DNA of 64,000 bases from Rhabdobacter roseus (GTDB lineage Bacteria > Bacteroidota > Bacteroidia > Cytophagales > Spirosomataceae), in assembly GCF_014202275.1 (NCBI RefSeq), contig NZ_JACHGF010000001.1, positions 124,001 through 188,000 on the forward strand. The letters are read 5' to 3'. The notes beneath the pieces were generated by a model that saw only the letters and a program-made list of their open reading frames with translations, was not told the DNA's origin and searched no databases. Positions 43,843-54,074 of this stretch are shown here, one piece after another. Made by a program: the position numbers and the translations under genes. Position 1 is the first letter of the stretch, and every line of letters begins with the position of its first letter.

Positions 43843-46641
43843 ATGAAAGCTAAAGCATTACTCCTCATTCTCTTTTGTTGTACGGGTAGCCTGGCCTGGG
43901 CTCAGACCGGTACCATCCGGGGTACCGTCAAAGACGCGAAAAACAACGAACCGCTCATCGGCGCTACCGTTCGGGTAGCCGGAACTACCGTCGGCGTTTC
44001 TACCGACATCGAAGGTTTTTTTACCCTTCCCAAGCTTGCCGCAGGTACCTACACCATTGAAGTTTCCTTTATTTCGTACAAGACCAAGGCCATTCCCGGC
44101 GTAGAGGTACAGGCCGAAAAAATTACCGAAATCAACACCGGTATTGAAGAGGAGTCGACGACGCTCGAGGAAGTACGGGTAGTTGCCACGCGCGAAACCA
44201 ACACCGAAATCTCGATGATTTCCGAGATTAAAGCCGCGCAGCAGATCGTGAGCGGGATCTCGGCCCAGCAGATTGGCCGCACGCTGGACCGCGACGCGGC
44301 GCAGGTGGTACGGCGGGTACCGGGCATCACCATCGTGGGCGACCGCTTCATCAACATTCGTGGGCTCAACCAGCGCTACAATAACGTAATGCTGCACAAT
44401 GCCTTTACGCCTAGCATGGAAACGGACGTGAAGGCGTTTTCGTTTGACATCATCCCCAGCTCCCAGATCGACCGCCTGCTGGTCTTCAAGAGCCCGGCGG
44501 CCGAACTACCCGGTGAGTTTGCGGGGGGGATCGTGAAGATTTTTACCAAGAATATCCCCAACGAAAACTCCATCGAGCTGGACTACAACACCACCTTCCG
44601 GCAGGGAACTACCTTTGGGACCATCAGCCAACCCGAGCAGGGAGCCAACTACTGGACCGGCTTCAACAATGGGTACCAGAACTTGCCCAAGTTTTTTCCG
44701 GCCAGTCTCAAAAACGTGAACGGTGCGCAGCTGGAGCAGGCCGGGCGCATGCTCCGCAACAACTGGGAAGCTACCCCCCAGACGGCCCTGCCCGACCAGC
44801 GCCTCTCGCTCACCGGTAACTTCCGGATCAACGCCGGGAAGGTGAAGATTGGGAATATTACGTCGCTGACCTACAGCGATGCCCGCCTGGTGGCGAACGT
44901 GCAGCGTAAGGAGTTCAATACCAACGTGGGAGGCGTAGAGCAGGTAGTATATGACTACAACGACCAGCGTAACGCCCGCAGCATCCGGGTAGGGCTGATC
45001 CATAACTGGGCCGTGAAATTTAACGACAATCATTCTATAGAGTGGAAAAACCTCTATAACCAGAATAGCATCGGTACCTACGTGGACCGGACGGGCCAAA
45101 ACTTCGAAGGAAATTTTGCACCTAATATCCATAGCTTCGACCAGATCTACCGCGGTATCTACACTGGCCAGGTTACGGGCAAGCACCAGTTTGGAAAGAA
45201 CACAACGATTGACTGGGTGGGAGGCTACAACAACTCCTACCGCGAGCAGCCCGACTACCGCCGCTACCGCGCCGACATCGTAGACCCGGCTACGGGCCGC
45301 CAGGAGCTGTACGTACCCGTGGGCTCGGCGGTGGCTTTCTTCCTGGGGCGTTTCTCCTCCCGCATGGACGAGCACGCCTACACGGGTGGTCTGAACCTCT
45401 CGCAGAAGATTGCGTTCCGCCAGGATGATTTCCTGGAAGTAAAAGCCGGGGCTTTCTACGAAGACAAACAGCGGGAATTCCGGGCGCGGAACCTGGGCTT
45501 TGTCCGGACGCTGTCTACCAATCCGGACCTGCTTACGGGCTCCATTACCGATTTGTTTCAACCCCAGAACATCAACAACCAGTCGGGGATTCGGGTGGAT
45601 GAACAAACCAACCCCAACGACTCCTACGACGCCTCCAACCGCCTGGCGGCGGGGTACCTGTCGGTGAATGTGCCGCTGACCAAGAAGCTGAACATCATTG
45701 CCGGTGCCCGCTACGAAAATAACGTACAGGCGCTCCAAAGCTCGCTGCTAAACGGGCAGCCCGTTAACGTGGAGTACCCCGTGGGTAAGCTGCTGCCTTC
45801 GGCCAACCTGACGTACAACTTTACCGAGAAAAGCCTGGTGCGCCTGGCCTACGGTACCACCGTCAACCGTCCGGAGTTCCGGGAGCTGGCGCCTTTTGCT
45901 TTCTTTGATTTTGACTACAACATTGTGTATGCCGGTAATCCGAGCCTGAAAACGGCAACGGTCAATAACCTGGACCTGCGCTACGAATTTTATCCTACCC
46001 CGGCGGAGGTCATAAGCATAGCGGGTTTCTACAAAAAATTCACCAACCCGATCGAAGCATTGTTTGATCCGGGCGCGGGCTCGCAGGGGATCAAGAACAT
46101 CAACTTCGGCAACGCCCAGGGAGCGGTTTCGTCGGGTGTAGAAATTGAGATCCGGAAATCACTGAATGGCTTGACGGCCTCGCCGATACTAGAAAGAATG
46201 AGCGTACTCTTCAACACGGCGTTGATATACAGCAAAGTAGAGCTTGGTGGTAACCTGGGCGTGGGGCAGTCGGACAACCGGCCGCTGCAAGGGCAGTCTC
46301 CGTACATTGTGAACACGGGCCTCAACTACCACGATCATAACCGCAACTTCCAGCTCAACCTGCTCTACAACGTCATCGGGAAGCGCATCTTCGCCGTGGG
46401 CTTCGAAGGCTACCCGGATATTTACGAAATGCCTCGTAACATCCTGGATCTTACGTTTTCCAAAGGCATAGGTACCCGCTGGACCCTCAAGGGAGGCGTG
46501 ACGGATCTCCTGAATCAGTCTTTTATTTTCTTACAGGATGGCAATCAGGACGGAAAATTTGATCGCCGCAACGATCAGATCATACAGGACTTCCGTCCCG
46601 GAAGTACCGTGCAGCTGGGTATTTCGTACCGTATTCTCTAA
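43843..46641 (+). CDS. TonB-dependent receptor with carboxypeptidase-like regulatory domain
   Basis: A 932-residue outer-membrane receptor. After the signal peptide (ends AWAQ), residues about 22-105 form the CarboxypepD_reg-like domain (TIRGTVKDAKNNEPLIGATV), typical of Bacteroidota. The plug follows (RRVPGITIVGDRFINIRGL, ELPGEFAGGIVKIFT), then a 22-strand barrel ending in the aromatic-containing TVQLGISYRIL. It imports a substrate with TonB energy. The next two genes encode lipoproteins, so the three probably form one surface-uptake unit. It lacks the SusC-type TonB box/plug variant with a SusD partner. Substrate unknown. Confidence 0.92.
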   Translation: MKAKALLLILFCCTGSLAWAQTGTIRGTVKDAKNNEPLIGATVRVAGTTVGVSTDIEGFFTLPKLAAGTYTIEVSFISYKTKAIPGVEVQAEKITEINTGIEEESTTLEEVRVVATRETNTEISMISEIKAAQQIVSGISAQQIGRTLDRDAAQVVRRVPGITIVGDRFINIRGLNQRYNNVMLHNAFTPSMETDVKAFSFDIIPSSQIDRLLVFKSPAAELPGEFAGGIVKIFTKNIPNENSIELDYNTTFRQGTTFGTISQPEQGANYWTGFNNGYQNLPKFFPASLKNVNGAQLEQAGRMLRNNWEATPQTALPDQRLSLTGNFRINAGKVKIGNITSLTYSDARLVANVQRKEFNTNVGGVEQVVYDYNDQRNARSIRVGLIHNWAVKFNDNHSIEWKNLYNQNSIGTYVDRTGQNFEGNFAPNIHSFDQIYRGIYTGQVTGKHQFGKNTTIDWVGGYNNSYREQPDYRRYRADIVDPATGRQELYVPVGSAVAFFLGRFSSRMDEHAYTGGLNLSQKIAFRQDDFLEVKAGAFYEDKQREFRARNLGFVRTLSTNPDLLTGSITDLFQPQNINNQSGIRVDEQTNPNDSYDASNRLAAGYLSVNVPLTKKLNIIAGARYENNVQALQSSLLNGQPVNVEYPVGKLLPSANLTYNFTEKSLVRLAYGTTVNRPEFRELAPFAFFDFDYNIVYAGNPSLKTATVNNLDLRYEFYPTPAEVISIAGFYKKFTNPIEALFDPGAGSQGIKNINFGNAQGAVSSGVEIEIRKSLNGLTASPILERMSVLFNTALIYSKVELGGNLGVGQSDNRPLQGQSPYIVNTGLNYHDHNRNFQLNLLYNVIGKRIFAVGFEGYPDIYEMPRNILDLTFSKGIGTRWTLKGGVTDLLNQSFIFLQDGNQDGKFDRRNDQIIQDFRPGSTVQLGISYRIL

Positions 46642-46695
46642 CAACCTCCATAGTCCTACTACTAATCAGATCAATTAAACCAAACCAAAACACCC

Positions 46696-48438
46696 ATGAA
46701 ACGACAAAGTACGTTGAGAAGTCTTTTCACGTTCTTGCTAGCGTCCTCGTTACTGTTTACATTCAATGCCTGTAAAGAAGACGAAGAAATAGGTCCGGCA
46801 CCTACGGTTTCAGCCGGAAGCGGTACCCAGGGCATTCCTGGCGCTACGGTGCAGATTTCGGCCTCCATCAATGCGCCCGAAGGTATTCAGAGCCTGACAG
46901 TTCTGAAGAATGGTCAGCAGTGGGATACCAAAACCTACCCCGCTGGCACCACCAGCGACAACTATGCTAAAGACTACGTGGTAGAGCAACTACCTGTAAA
47001 CAGCGTGGTGACCTTTACGTTTCAGGCTACCGACAGCCGCAACCAAACCTCCACCCTGGCTACCCAAACCCTGACGGTATCGGCTTTGCCAGCCAAGCAG
47101 GTCGTAGACGTACAAGGGGTACTGGAAGGGAACATCACCTGGACCAAAGATAAAATCTACAAGCTGATTGGCTTTGTGCGGGTAGGAGAAGACCCCACCG
47201 TAGACGGGCAGCCTACCAAAACGGGTACCCTCACCATCCAGCCGGGTACTTTGATCATCGGCGATCGGGCCTCTAAAGCCACGCTGGTGGTGCAGCGCGG
47301 CAGCAAAATCATCGCCGAAGGTACCGCCGCCGAGCCGATCGTGTTTACGTCCGAGCGCCCCGTGGGTGAGCGTGAACCCGGCGACTGGGGTGGCCTGGTG
47401 ATTTGTGGCAAGGCTACGAATAACCAACCCAACGGCGTGTTCCAGCTGGAAGGTGGCTACGGCGCTTTCAGCGGTGGTAATGACGACAACGACAACTCTG
47501 GCTCGCTGAAGTACGTGCGCGTTGAGTACGCCGGGGTACCTATCAACCCCAACCAGGAGGTAAATTCCTTTACGTTTGGTTCGGTAGGAAAAGCTACCAA
47601 GATGGAGTACCTGCAGGCTTCCTTTGGTCTGGACGATTCCTTCGAGTGGTTTGGCGGTACATCAGATGCCAAGTACCTGATTTCCTGGAAAGGCTACGAT
47701 GATGATTTCGACGTCGACTTCGGCTACCGTGGTAACGTACAGTATGCCATTGCCGTGCGCGGAAATACCCTGGCCGACCAGTCGGGTTCCAACGGCTTCG
47801 AGGTGGATAACAACGGCCAAGGTACCTTGGTAGAGCCATTCACGTCGGGTACTTTCTCCAATGTTTCCATCATTGGCCCTAAGGTAGATGCCTCAACGGC
47901 CATCAGCGCTCAATTCCAGAACGGAATGCACCTGCGCCGCAGCAACAAGCTCAAGATCTACAATACCGTAGTGGTAGGTTTCCCCAATGGTATTTTCATT
48001 GATGGTAGCTCTACGCAGCAGTTTGCCGCCAGCGGCGACCTAGTGCTCAACCGCGTGGTGATCGCCGGGGTAGAAGGTTGGGGTTCCAACAACTTTGGTC
48101 TGGGTAGCACGCCGGGTGGCTATGCCGTTCGGGATGTCAACACGGCCGCTACGCCCGCACCCATCACGATTGGTACCCAAACGCCTTCTGCCTGGTTCCT
48201 GGCGCAGCCCGGCAACAAAATCCACAATTCGTACGCCAACCTGGGCCTCAATCCCGCGATCTTTACCAATAATCCCAACTTCCTGATCAGCACCAGTGCG
48301 TCTCAGACCCTGGCCACGGGTGGACAGGCTCCGGCCGGTTCTTTCTTCACGGCTACGGACTTCATCGGGGCGTTCAAAGATCAGGATTGGACCGCTGGTT
48401 GGGCCGAATTTAACCCTCAGGCCGAGGTATACCGGTAG
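46696..48438 (+). CDS. Beta-helix surface lipoprotein paired with a TonB receptor
   Basis: A 580-residue lipoprotein (lipobox TFNAC, Cys26). Residues about 35-130 look like an Ig-like/PKD-type beta domain (VSAGSGTQGIPGATVQISA). The rest is a right-handed parallel beta-helix: repeated turns such as TLTIQPGTLIIGD, TLVVQRGSKIIAEGT, EPIVFTSERPVGEREPGDWGGLVICG and NKLKIYNTVVVGFPNGIFIDG. The acidic run GGNDDNDNSG and YDDDFDVDFGY could bind calcium. It starts 54 bases after the receptor gene. I do not recognise a named function; substrate capture for the receptor is inferred. Confidence 0.75.
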   Translation: MKRQSTLRSLFTFLLASSLLFTFNACKEDEEIGPAPTVSAGSGTQGIPGATVQISASINAPEGIQSLTVLKNGQQWDTKTYPAGTTSDNYAKDYVVEQLPVNSVVTFTFQATDSRNQTSTLATQTLTVSALPAKQVVDVQGVLEGNITWTKDKIYKLIGFVRVGEDPTVDGQPTKTGTLTIQPGTLIIGDRASKATLVVQRGSKIIAEGTAAEPIVFTSERPVGEREPGDWGGLVICGKATNNQPNGVFQLEGGYGAFSGGNDDNDNSGSLKYVRVEYAGVPINPNQEVNSFTFGSVGKATKMEYLQASFGLDDSFEWFGGTSDAKYLISWKGYDDDFDVDFGYRGNVQYAIAVRGNTLADQSGSNGFEVDNNGQGTLVEPFTSGTFSNVSIIGPKVDASTAISAQFQNGMHLRRSNKLKIYNTVVVGFPNGIFIDGSSTQQFAASGDLVLNRVVIAGVEGWGSNNFGLGSTPGGYAVRDVNTAATPAPITIGTQTPSAWFLAQPGNKIHNSYANLGLNPAIFTNNPNFLISTSASQTLATGGQAPAGSFFTATDFIGAFKDQDWTAGWAEFNPQAEVYR

Positions 48439-48449
48439 TTTAAAAGTAC

Positions 48450-48481
48450 TTTCCGGGGTACTTGGCCAAGTACCCCGGAAA
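48450..48481. terminator. Perfect 32-base palindrome made of an inverted GGTACTT word
   Basis: Positions 48450-48465 are the exact reverse complement of 48466-48481. The core is GGGGTACTTGGCCAAGTACC, so the hairpin has at least 14 paired bases with a 4-base tip. It lies 12 bases past the beta-helix gene stop and 15 before the next start, with no T-run. It fits a processing or attenuation hairpin between two genes, or an uptake-signal inverted pair. Confidence 0.7.
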
Positions 48482-48495
48482 ACTTAAGAAGGCAT

Positions 48496-49053
48496 ATGAA
48501 GTACAAAAAGTTAGGTAGTTGGGTAGTGGGATACCTGCTTCTGGTAGGTTGTCAGCAAAAACAAAGTACCCTTTCGATGCTTTCCGCCGCCGAACGGGAC
48601 ACGCTGCTGGTGAATATGATCACCTACATGGACGCGCCCGCGCCGGGTGCTACCAGCCAGACCCGGTTTGAGCCGCGGTTTCGGCCCTACTACCAAAAAC
48701 GATTGTCCCTGTATACCCTGGAAGAGCACCAGGTGGTAGACGATTCGCTCCACTATTTTTTTGTGGTTCGTCCCGTGGCGGGGAGTCGGCTCTACCAGCG
48801 TGGCGTCGGCGGGCGTTTTAGCCTGAAGGAAGGTACCCTGCAGCCAGCCCATTTCGAAGAAATGTGGTGTACGCCGCATTTCAAGGACTCGACCCTGGTG
48901 CGGGAGCGAGGCGGGTACTTATTCAAGGAAATGGTCCAAAAAGGAACCGTAGCGCATTTGCTCGGCATGAAGCACTACCTTGAGTGGCCCGATTCAACGC
49001 TCGTCTACGACCAGCAGGCCCACGAGTGGGTAGCTACCAAAAAAGCAAAGTAA
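48496..49053 (+). CDS. Small lipoprotein, third gene of the TonB receptor unit
   Basis: A 185-residue lipoprotein (MKYKKLGSWVVGYLLLVGC, lipobox LLVGC, Cys19). The mature part is mixed alpha/beta with many aromatic residues and includes SAAERDTLLVNMITYMD, LHYFFVVRPVAG and GTVAHLLGMKHYLEWPDSTLVYD. I do not recognise a family. Same strand and 57 bases after the beta-helix lipoprotein, and it is followed by a terminator, so it closes a three-gene unit. An outer-membrane or periplasmic accessory role is inferred. Confidence 0.7.
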   Translation: MKYKKLGSWVVGYLLLVGCQQKQSTLSMLSAAERDTLLVNMITYMDAPAPGATSQTRFEPRFRPYYQKRLSLYTLEEHQVVDDSLHYFFVVRPVAGSRLYQRGVGGRFSLKEGTLQPAHFEEMWCTPHFKDSTLVRERGGYLFKEMVQKGTVAHLLGMKHYLEWPDSTLVYDQQAHEWVATKKAK

Positions 49054-49385
49054 AGCTATTTTATATTGGTGTCAGATTGTCTAAAGGCCGGTAGCGTTTG
49101 CTGCCGGTCTTTTTTAGTTTCCGGGGGTACTTATCCGGTAAAATACAACGTTTAAGAACAGAATATTGCCAACCTTTACCAACGAAATCCCGGCTTTTGC
49201 GTAACTTTACCGATTCGATTTACGTTGTTAGGGCGAAAGCGGAAGCGCTACTTTCCAGTGGCGATTTTCGCTTCCATAAGTTCAAAATATTTTTAACCCA
49301 GGGTAGTGGTTTTTGAAAAACAAAGCAGCAAGGATGATCCTTTTCTTTAATCACTAATCCTCTTCTACCCACATATTCTATCTGA
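49054..49385. other. Intergenic region before rseP
   Basis: 332 bases. The first part carries a terminator (49086-49115). The rest has no gene: short frames lack signals or family resemblance. An imperfect -7-like TAACTTTA at about 49202-49209 is the best promoter candidate for rseP, and one GGTACTT copy lies near 49127. Confidence 0.4.
49086..49115 (+). terminator. Intrinsic terminator after the small lipoprotein gene
   Basis: GGCCGGTAGC (49086-49095) pairs with GCTGCCGGTC (49100-49109), including two G-U pairs, with a 4-base loop and then TTTTTT. Confidence 0.85.
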
Positions 49386-50702
49386 ATGGAAATATTGATC
49401 ATGGCCGGGCAGCTTATCTTAGGGCTGTCCATCATAGTAGGATTACACGAACTAGGACACCTGTTCGCCGCAAAAATGTTCGGAATGCGGGTCGAAAAGT
49501 ATTTCATTGGCTTCCCCCCCAAGATTTGGAGTATACAACGTGGCGAAACCGAATATGGCATTGGAGCCATACCGCTGGGCGGTTTCGTGAAAATATCGGG
49601 CATGATCGACGAATCGCTCGATACCGAGCAGATCAACGCTGAACCCCAGCCCTGGGAGTTCCGGGCCAAGCCCGCCTGGCAGCGTTTGGTCGTGATGCTG
49701 GGCGGTATTATTGTCAACGTCATTACGGGTATCATCGTTTTCATAGCCATAGCCTACAACAATGGCGATAAATTTCTGGCGCGCGAGGAGGTCAATAAGC
49801 ACGGAATAGTAGCCGGTGAGCTAGCCCAGGAAATCGGCATCCGGACGGGCGACAAAATCCTGAAGGTAAACGGGAAAGATTTTAAAGATTTCAGCGAAGC
49901 CGTTGGGCCGGACGTTTTCTTGCAAAGCAACAGCTACTACACGCTGGGCCGTAACGGCCAGACCGTGGACGTGAATGTACCCAACAACTTCATTGAAAAG
50001 CTTTCTGAGCCCGATCAGCGCAATAATTTCATTCTTCCGGCTATGCCTTTTAAGGTAGGTGAGCTCGTAGTAGGGCTTCCGGCCGATAAAGCGGGCCTTA
50101 AAACGGGCGACCGCATCGCGTCCATCAACGGCAAGCCCATTACCTATTTTCACGAGTTGCAGCAGAGCCTGGACTCGCTCAAAGGCAAGCCTGTAGCGCT
50201 GGGCGTTGAGCGGGGCAATGAGCAACGGACCATCAACCTGACCGTATCAGAAGAAGGTACCATTGGTTTCTACCCGCAAAGCCTGCTGAACTACACCCTG
50301 GTGGATTACACGCTGCCCGAAGCCGTACAAGTAGGAGCTACCGATGCTTTTGGGGTAGTATTTAATAATATCAAAGGCTTCGGTAAGATCTTCCGGGGAG
50401 AAGTTTCGGCTTCCAAAGCCATCAGTGGACCGATCGGCATTGCCCGTATGTTTGGGGGAATTTGGGATTGGGGGCGCTTCCTGTTTCTGGTAGGCTTGCT
50501 TTCGATGATTCTGGCCTTTACCAACGCCCTGCCCATTCCGGCGCTGGATGGAGGCCATTCGGTCATTCTGCTGTACGAAATCGTGTCGGGTCGGAAACCC
50601 TCGGATCGGTTCCTGGAAAACGCCCAGAAGGTAGGAATGGTACTTTTGCTAGGCATCATGGCCTTTGCTATTTTCAATGATGTATGGAAGGCTATGTTCT
50701 GA
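49386..50702 (+). CDS. rseP: RIP-type zinc metalloprotease RseP (site-2 protease)
   Basis: A 438-residue membrane protease that cuts transmembrane anti-sigma factors or signal-peptide remnants. The first helix holds the zinc motif HELGH at residues 21-25; the third ligand is in a late helix, TNALPIPALDGGHSVILLYE, matching the NPxPxLDG-type site. Two PDZ-like regions occur in the periplasmic part (about 120-190 and 210-300; GLPADKAGLKTGDRIASING is clear). About four helices overall. It starts at MEILIMAGQL. A DUF6702 gene follows on the same strand. Confidence 0.95.
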   Translation: MEILIMAGQLILGLSIIVGLHELGHLFAAKMFGMRVEKYFIGFPPKIWSIQRGETEYGIGAIPLGGFVKISGMIDESLDTEQINAEPQPWEFRAKPAWQRLVVMLGGIIVNVITGIIVFIAIAYNNGDKFLAREEVNKHGIVAGELAQEIGIRTGDKILKVNGKDFKDFSEAVGPDVFLQSNSYYTLGRNGQTVDVNVPNNFIEKLSEPDQRNNFILPAMPFKVGELVVGLPADKAGLKTGDRIASINGKPITYFHELQQSLDSLKGKPVALGVERGNEQRTINLTVSEEGTIGFYPQSLLNYTLVDYTLPEAVQVGATDAFGVVFNNIKGFGKIFRGEVSASKAISGPIGIARMFGGIWDWGRFLFLVGLLSMILAFTNALPIPALDGGHSVILLYEIVSGRKPSDRFLENAQKVGMVLLLGIMAFAIFNDVWKAMF

Positions 50703-50790
50703 GCCTTGTGCAAAGCACCCTACTATACTTTATCGTCCGGCGGCTACTCCAGCAAGTACCTACGGCTACTATTTCCACCAATACCGTCTG

Positions 50791-51285
50791 ATGAGCAGAT
50801 TGGCAGTAAGCCTAACCAGCGTTTTTTTTGTAGCACTGCTTGGAGCGGGGCGAGCGCACGACTACCACGTCAGCGTGACCCAGATGCAGTACAACCCCGC
50901 TCAGAAGTTATGGGAGATCAGCATCCGGGTCTTTACCGATGACCTGGAAAAAGCCCTTTCGTTGGCTAATAATAACCGTCGGTTTGAGGTACTTACCAAC
51001 GATCAAAACGATACCTACGTAGAGACGTACCTGCGTCGGCACTTTCAGGTACAGGGGCCCGACCAGCAAGTGAAGGCCTTCAGGTACCTAGGCAAAGAAC
51101 AGGAGGCCGACGCCACCTGGATATACGTGGAAGTACCTTTTCCGGGCAATCCGTCGGGCTGGTCGCTACAAAACAATATCTTCTCGGAAGTGTTTGATGA
51201 TCAGGTGAATATGGTAAACCTGAAAATGGCAGCCCAGAAGAAAACGCTGATGTTCCGGAAAGGGCAGTTTCATCAGCCTTTATAG
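50791..51285 (+). CDS. DUF6702 family periplasmic protein
   Basis: A 164-residue exported protein. The start MSRLAVSLTSVFFVALLG at 50791 gives a signal peptide cut near GRAHDYH; the frame opens upstream at 50665 inside rseP but lacks sense. The mature start HDYHVSVTQMQYNPAQKLWEISIRVFTDDLEKAL is the family pattern, and the central ATWIYVEVPFPG also fits. It lies 88 bases after rseP. Family function is unknown. It is often found next to M1 peptidase or rseP-like genes. Confidence 0.8.
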   Translation: MSRLAVSLTSVFFVALLGAGRAHDYHVSVTQMQYNPAQKLWEISIRVFTDDLEKALSLANNNRRFEVLTNDQNDTYVETYLRRHFQVQGPDQQVKAFRYLGKEQEADATWIYVEVPFPGNPSGWSLQNNIFSEVFDDQVNMVNLKMAAQKKTLMFRKGQFHQPL

Positions 51286-51429
51286 GTACTTTTAAAAGCA
51301 GGTACTTTGTCGCTTTCGGCAGGAAGTCTGACATTTTACAGAATGGCACATCTATTTTACACCAACATATCCCATTACGAGTAGTATTTTTTTGTAAATT
51401 GGGAAAAGAATACCTGTCAGCATGGCAGA

Positions 51430-53949
51430 ATGCCTATGAACTTTGAACTCTCTGATTTATACAGTCGCTTATTGATGTCTGACTCCGATTTCGATAGCCT
51501 TGAAATAGTACCCATCGGTGGGCCTGAGGGGGTCGATGAACCCTTTGACGTTCCTGATGAACTCGCTATATTACCCATCCGGCACACGGTACTTTTTCCG
51601 GGTATGGTCATACCCGTTACAGTGGTGCGCCAAAAAGCCATCCGGCTCGTAAAGAAGATTTACCGCAACTCGGATATTAATCAGCGTATCCTGGGGGCAG
51701 TGACGCAGTCCAAACCGCAAAAGGAAGACCCCGTTGCCGACGACCTGCACAGCGTAGGTACCGTAGCGCACATCCTGAAAATGATTACCCTGCCCGACGG
51801 CAACGTCACGATTATCGTACAGGGAAGGCAGCGTTTCGAGATCAAAGAGATCATCCGGGAAGACCCCTACATCACCGCGCGGGTAGAGGCCATCGATGAT
51901 TCGTTTGCCTACGCAAACCGCAAAGAATCCAAAGCGCTGCTACAATCGCTCCGCGACGGCGCGCACCGCATCATGCGGCTAAATCCGGAAATACCGCAAG
52001 AGGCCCGCATTGCGCTAGATAATATCGAAAGCCCGGTGTTTCTGATCCATTTTCTGTCTTCGAACATCAACGTTGAAGTAGCCGACAAGCAGCGGCTCCT
52101 GGAAGAGAAAAACGGCCAAAAGCAAGCAAACTTGCTGCTACAGTACATGATGCGGGAGATCGAAATGCTGGAGCTGAAGCGCGAGATTCAGTCCAAGGCG
52201 AGCTCGGATATTGATCAGCAGCAGCGCGACTACTTCCTGCGCCAGCAAATCAAGGTACTTCACGACGAACTAGGCATTGATAGCCCCGAGCGGGAAATGG
52301 ACGAAATGCGCATCAAAGGCGGCCTGAAAAAATGGCCCGACGCGGTGCGCCTGCACTTTGAGAAAGAACTAGCCAAGCTCCAGCGGATTAACCCGATGGC
52401 TCCCGAGTACCCCGTTACGCTCAACTACCTCGAAATGATGGTAGACTTGCCCTGGAGCGAATTCACCAAGGACAACTTTGATCTGGTACGTGCGCAGAAA
52501 GTTTTGGACGCGGATCATTTTGGCCTTGAAAAAGTAAAGGAGCGCATCATTGAGTACCTGGCCGTACTGAAGCTAAAAAATAACCTGAAAGCACCCATTC
52601 TGTGCCTTTATGGCCCTCCGGGTGTGGGTAAAACCTCCCTGGGCAAATCCATCGCCAAGGCCCTGAACCGCGAGTACATCCGGATGGCCCTGGGCGGGGT
52701 GCATGACGAAGCCGAGATCCGGGGGCACCGGAAGACGTACATCGGTGCCATGCCGGGCAAGGTAATTCAGAATATTAAAAAAGCGGGCTCGTCCAACCCG
52801 GTGTTCATCCTGGACGAAATTGATAAAGTGAGTTCGGACTTTCGGGGAGACCCCGCCTCGGCGCTGCTCGAAGTACTGGACCCCGAGCAGAACTCCTCCT
52901 TCACGGACAACTACCTGGAAGTAGAGTACGACCTGTCGAGGGTACTTTTTGTGGCCACGGCCAACTCGCTGGAAACCATTCACCCCGCCCTGCGCGACCG
53001 GATGGAGATCATCGAGATGACGGGCTACACCATTGAAGAGAAATTGCAAATTGCCAAAAAGTACCTGGTACCTAAGCAGCGCAAAGACCACGGCCTGAAA
53101 GCCACGGACGTGAAGATCGAGGACAAAGCACTGCTTCGGATCATCGAAGGCTATACGCGCGAGTCGGGCGTACGTAACCTGGAGCAGAAGGTAGGTACGC
53201 TGATTCGCAAACTGGCGAAATCCATCGCGATGGAGCAGGAATACACCAAGACCATCAAAGAAGAGCACATCGAAAAGCTCCTGGGGCCGGAGGTATTTGA
53301 TAAAGACCTGTACCAGGACAACGACTTTGCGGGGGTAGTGACTGGCCTGGCCTGGACCTCGGTAGGTGGCGAGATCCTCTTCATCGAAACGAGCCTGAGC
53401 CGTGGCAAAGGCAATCTGACGCTATCGGGGCAGCTCGGGGAAGTGATGAAAGAGTCGGCGATTACGGCCTTATCCTACCTGAAAGCCCACGCCGAGCGCC
53501 TGGGTATTGACTACCGCATTTTTAACCACTACGACCTGCACGTACACGTACCCGCCGGTGCGGTGCCCAAAGATGGTCCTTCGGCCGGGGTGACGATGCT
53601 TACTTCCATGGCGTCCATTTTTACGCAGCGGCGCGTAAAATCCTTCGTAGCCATGACGGGTGAAATCACCCTGCGCGGCAAGGTACTTCCCGTGGGCGGG
53701 ATCAAGGAGAAAATTTTGGCGGCGCGCCGGGCCGGAGTAAAAGAAATTATACTTTGCGTAAAAAACCGCAAGGACGTAGAAGAAGTACACGCCAACTACA
53801 TCAAGGATCTTACCTTTCACTACGTCGATCGGGTGGATGAGGTACTGGCCATTGCCCTGCTGCCCGAAAAAGTAGCGCAGCCGCTGCGCTTTGTGCTACC
53901 CGAAGAAAAAGAGGAAAAGAAGGAAACCTTCATTACCATAGAACCGTAG
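51430..53949 (+). CDS. lon: ATP-dependent Lon protease
   Basis: An 839-residue Lon-A protease that degrades misfolded and some regulatory proteins in the cytoplasm. The substrate-binding LAN domain starts near 45 ([21 protein letters not shown]). The AAA+ module has Walker [10 protein letters not shown] at about 395-403 and Walker [11 protein letters not shown]. The serine-lysine dyad is Ser718 in [10 protein letters not shown] and Lys761 in [10 protein letters not shown]. The start at 51430 is the first ATG in frame, but the ATG at 51475 (MSDSDFDS) is a plausible alternative. Upstream spacing (144 bases) carries two direct GGTACTTT copies. Confidence 0.95.
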   Translation: MPMNFELSDLYSRLLMSDSDFDSLEIVPIGGPEGVDEPFDVPDELAILPIRHTVLFPGMVIPVTVVRQKAIRLVKKIYRNSDINQRILGAVTQSKPQKEDPVADDLHSVGTVAHILKMITLPDGNVTIIVQGRQRFEIKEIIREDPYITARVEAIDDSFAYANRKESKALLQSLRDGAHRIMRLNPEIPQEARIALDNIESPVFLIHFLSSNINVEVADKQRLLEEKNGQKQANLLLQYMMREIEMLELKREIQSKASSDIDQQQRDYFLRQQIKVLHDELGIDSPEREMDEMRIKGGLKKWPDAVRLHFEKELAKLQRINPMAPEYPVTLNYLEMMVDLPWSEFTKDNFDLVRAQKVLDADHFGLEKVKERIIEYLAVLKLKNNLKAPILCLYGPPGVGKTSLGKSIAKALNREYIRMALGGVHDEAEIRGHRKTYIGAMPGKVIQNIKKAGSSNPVFILDEIDKVSSDFRGDPASALLEVLDPEQNSSFTDNYLEVEYDLSRVLFVATANSLETIHPALRDRMEIIEMTGYTIEEKLQIAKKYLVPKQRKDHGLKATDVKIEDKALLRIIEGYTRESGVRNLEQKVGTLIRKLAKSIAMEQEYTKTIKEEHIEKLLGPEVFDKDLYQDNDFAGVVTGLAWTSVGGEILFIETSLSRGKGNLTLSGQLGEVMKESAITALSYLKAHAERLGIDYRIFNHYDLHVHVPAGAVPKDGPSAGVTMLTSMASIFTQRRVKSFVAMTGEITLRGKVLPVGGIKEKILAARRAGVKEIILCVKNRKDVEEVHANYIKDLTFHYVDRVDEVLAIALLPEKVAQPLRFVLPEEKEEKKETFITIEP

Positions 53950-53978
53950 CGCGGTACTCAGGGAGGTATTTAATTTTT

Positions 53979-54015
53979 GAGGAGACGCACCCGCGGGTAC
54001 GTCTCCTCCTTTTTT
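53979..54015 (+). terminator. Intrinsic terminator after lon
   Basis: GAGGAGACG (53979-53987) pairs with CGTCTCCTC (54000-54008); the inner bases extend the stem as CCC/GGG, with one mismatch. CTTTTTT follows. Confidence 0.88.
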
Positions 54016-54074
54016 AGGGGTTACTACCAACAATTGCCGTCTTTAATCAAAACAAGCCCCCAGCTAACGACCCT

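Noticed and set aside
44506-45738. A 410-codon open frame antisense to the TonB receptor gene
   Set aside because: It lies wholly inside a well-supported gene, has no signal, domain or promoter, and its composition is that of an antisense shadow in GC-rich DNA.
52573-53268. A 231-codon frame antisense to lon
   Set aside because: Mirror of the conserved AAA+ region; no independent support.
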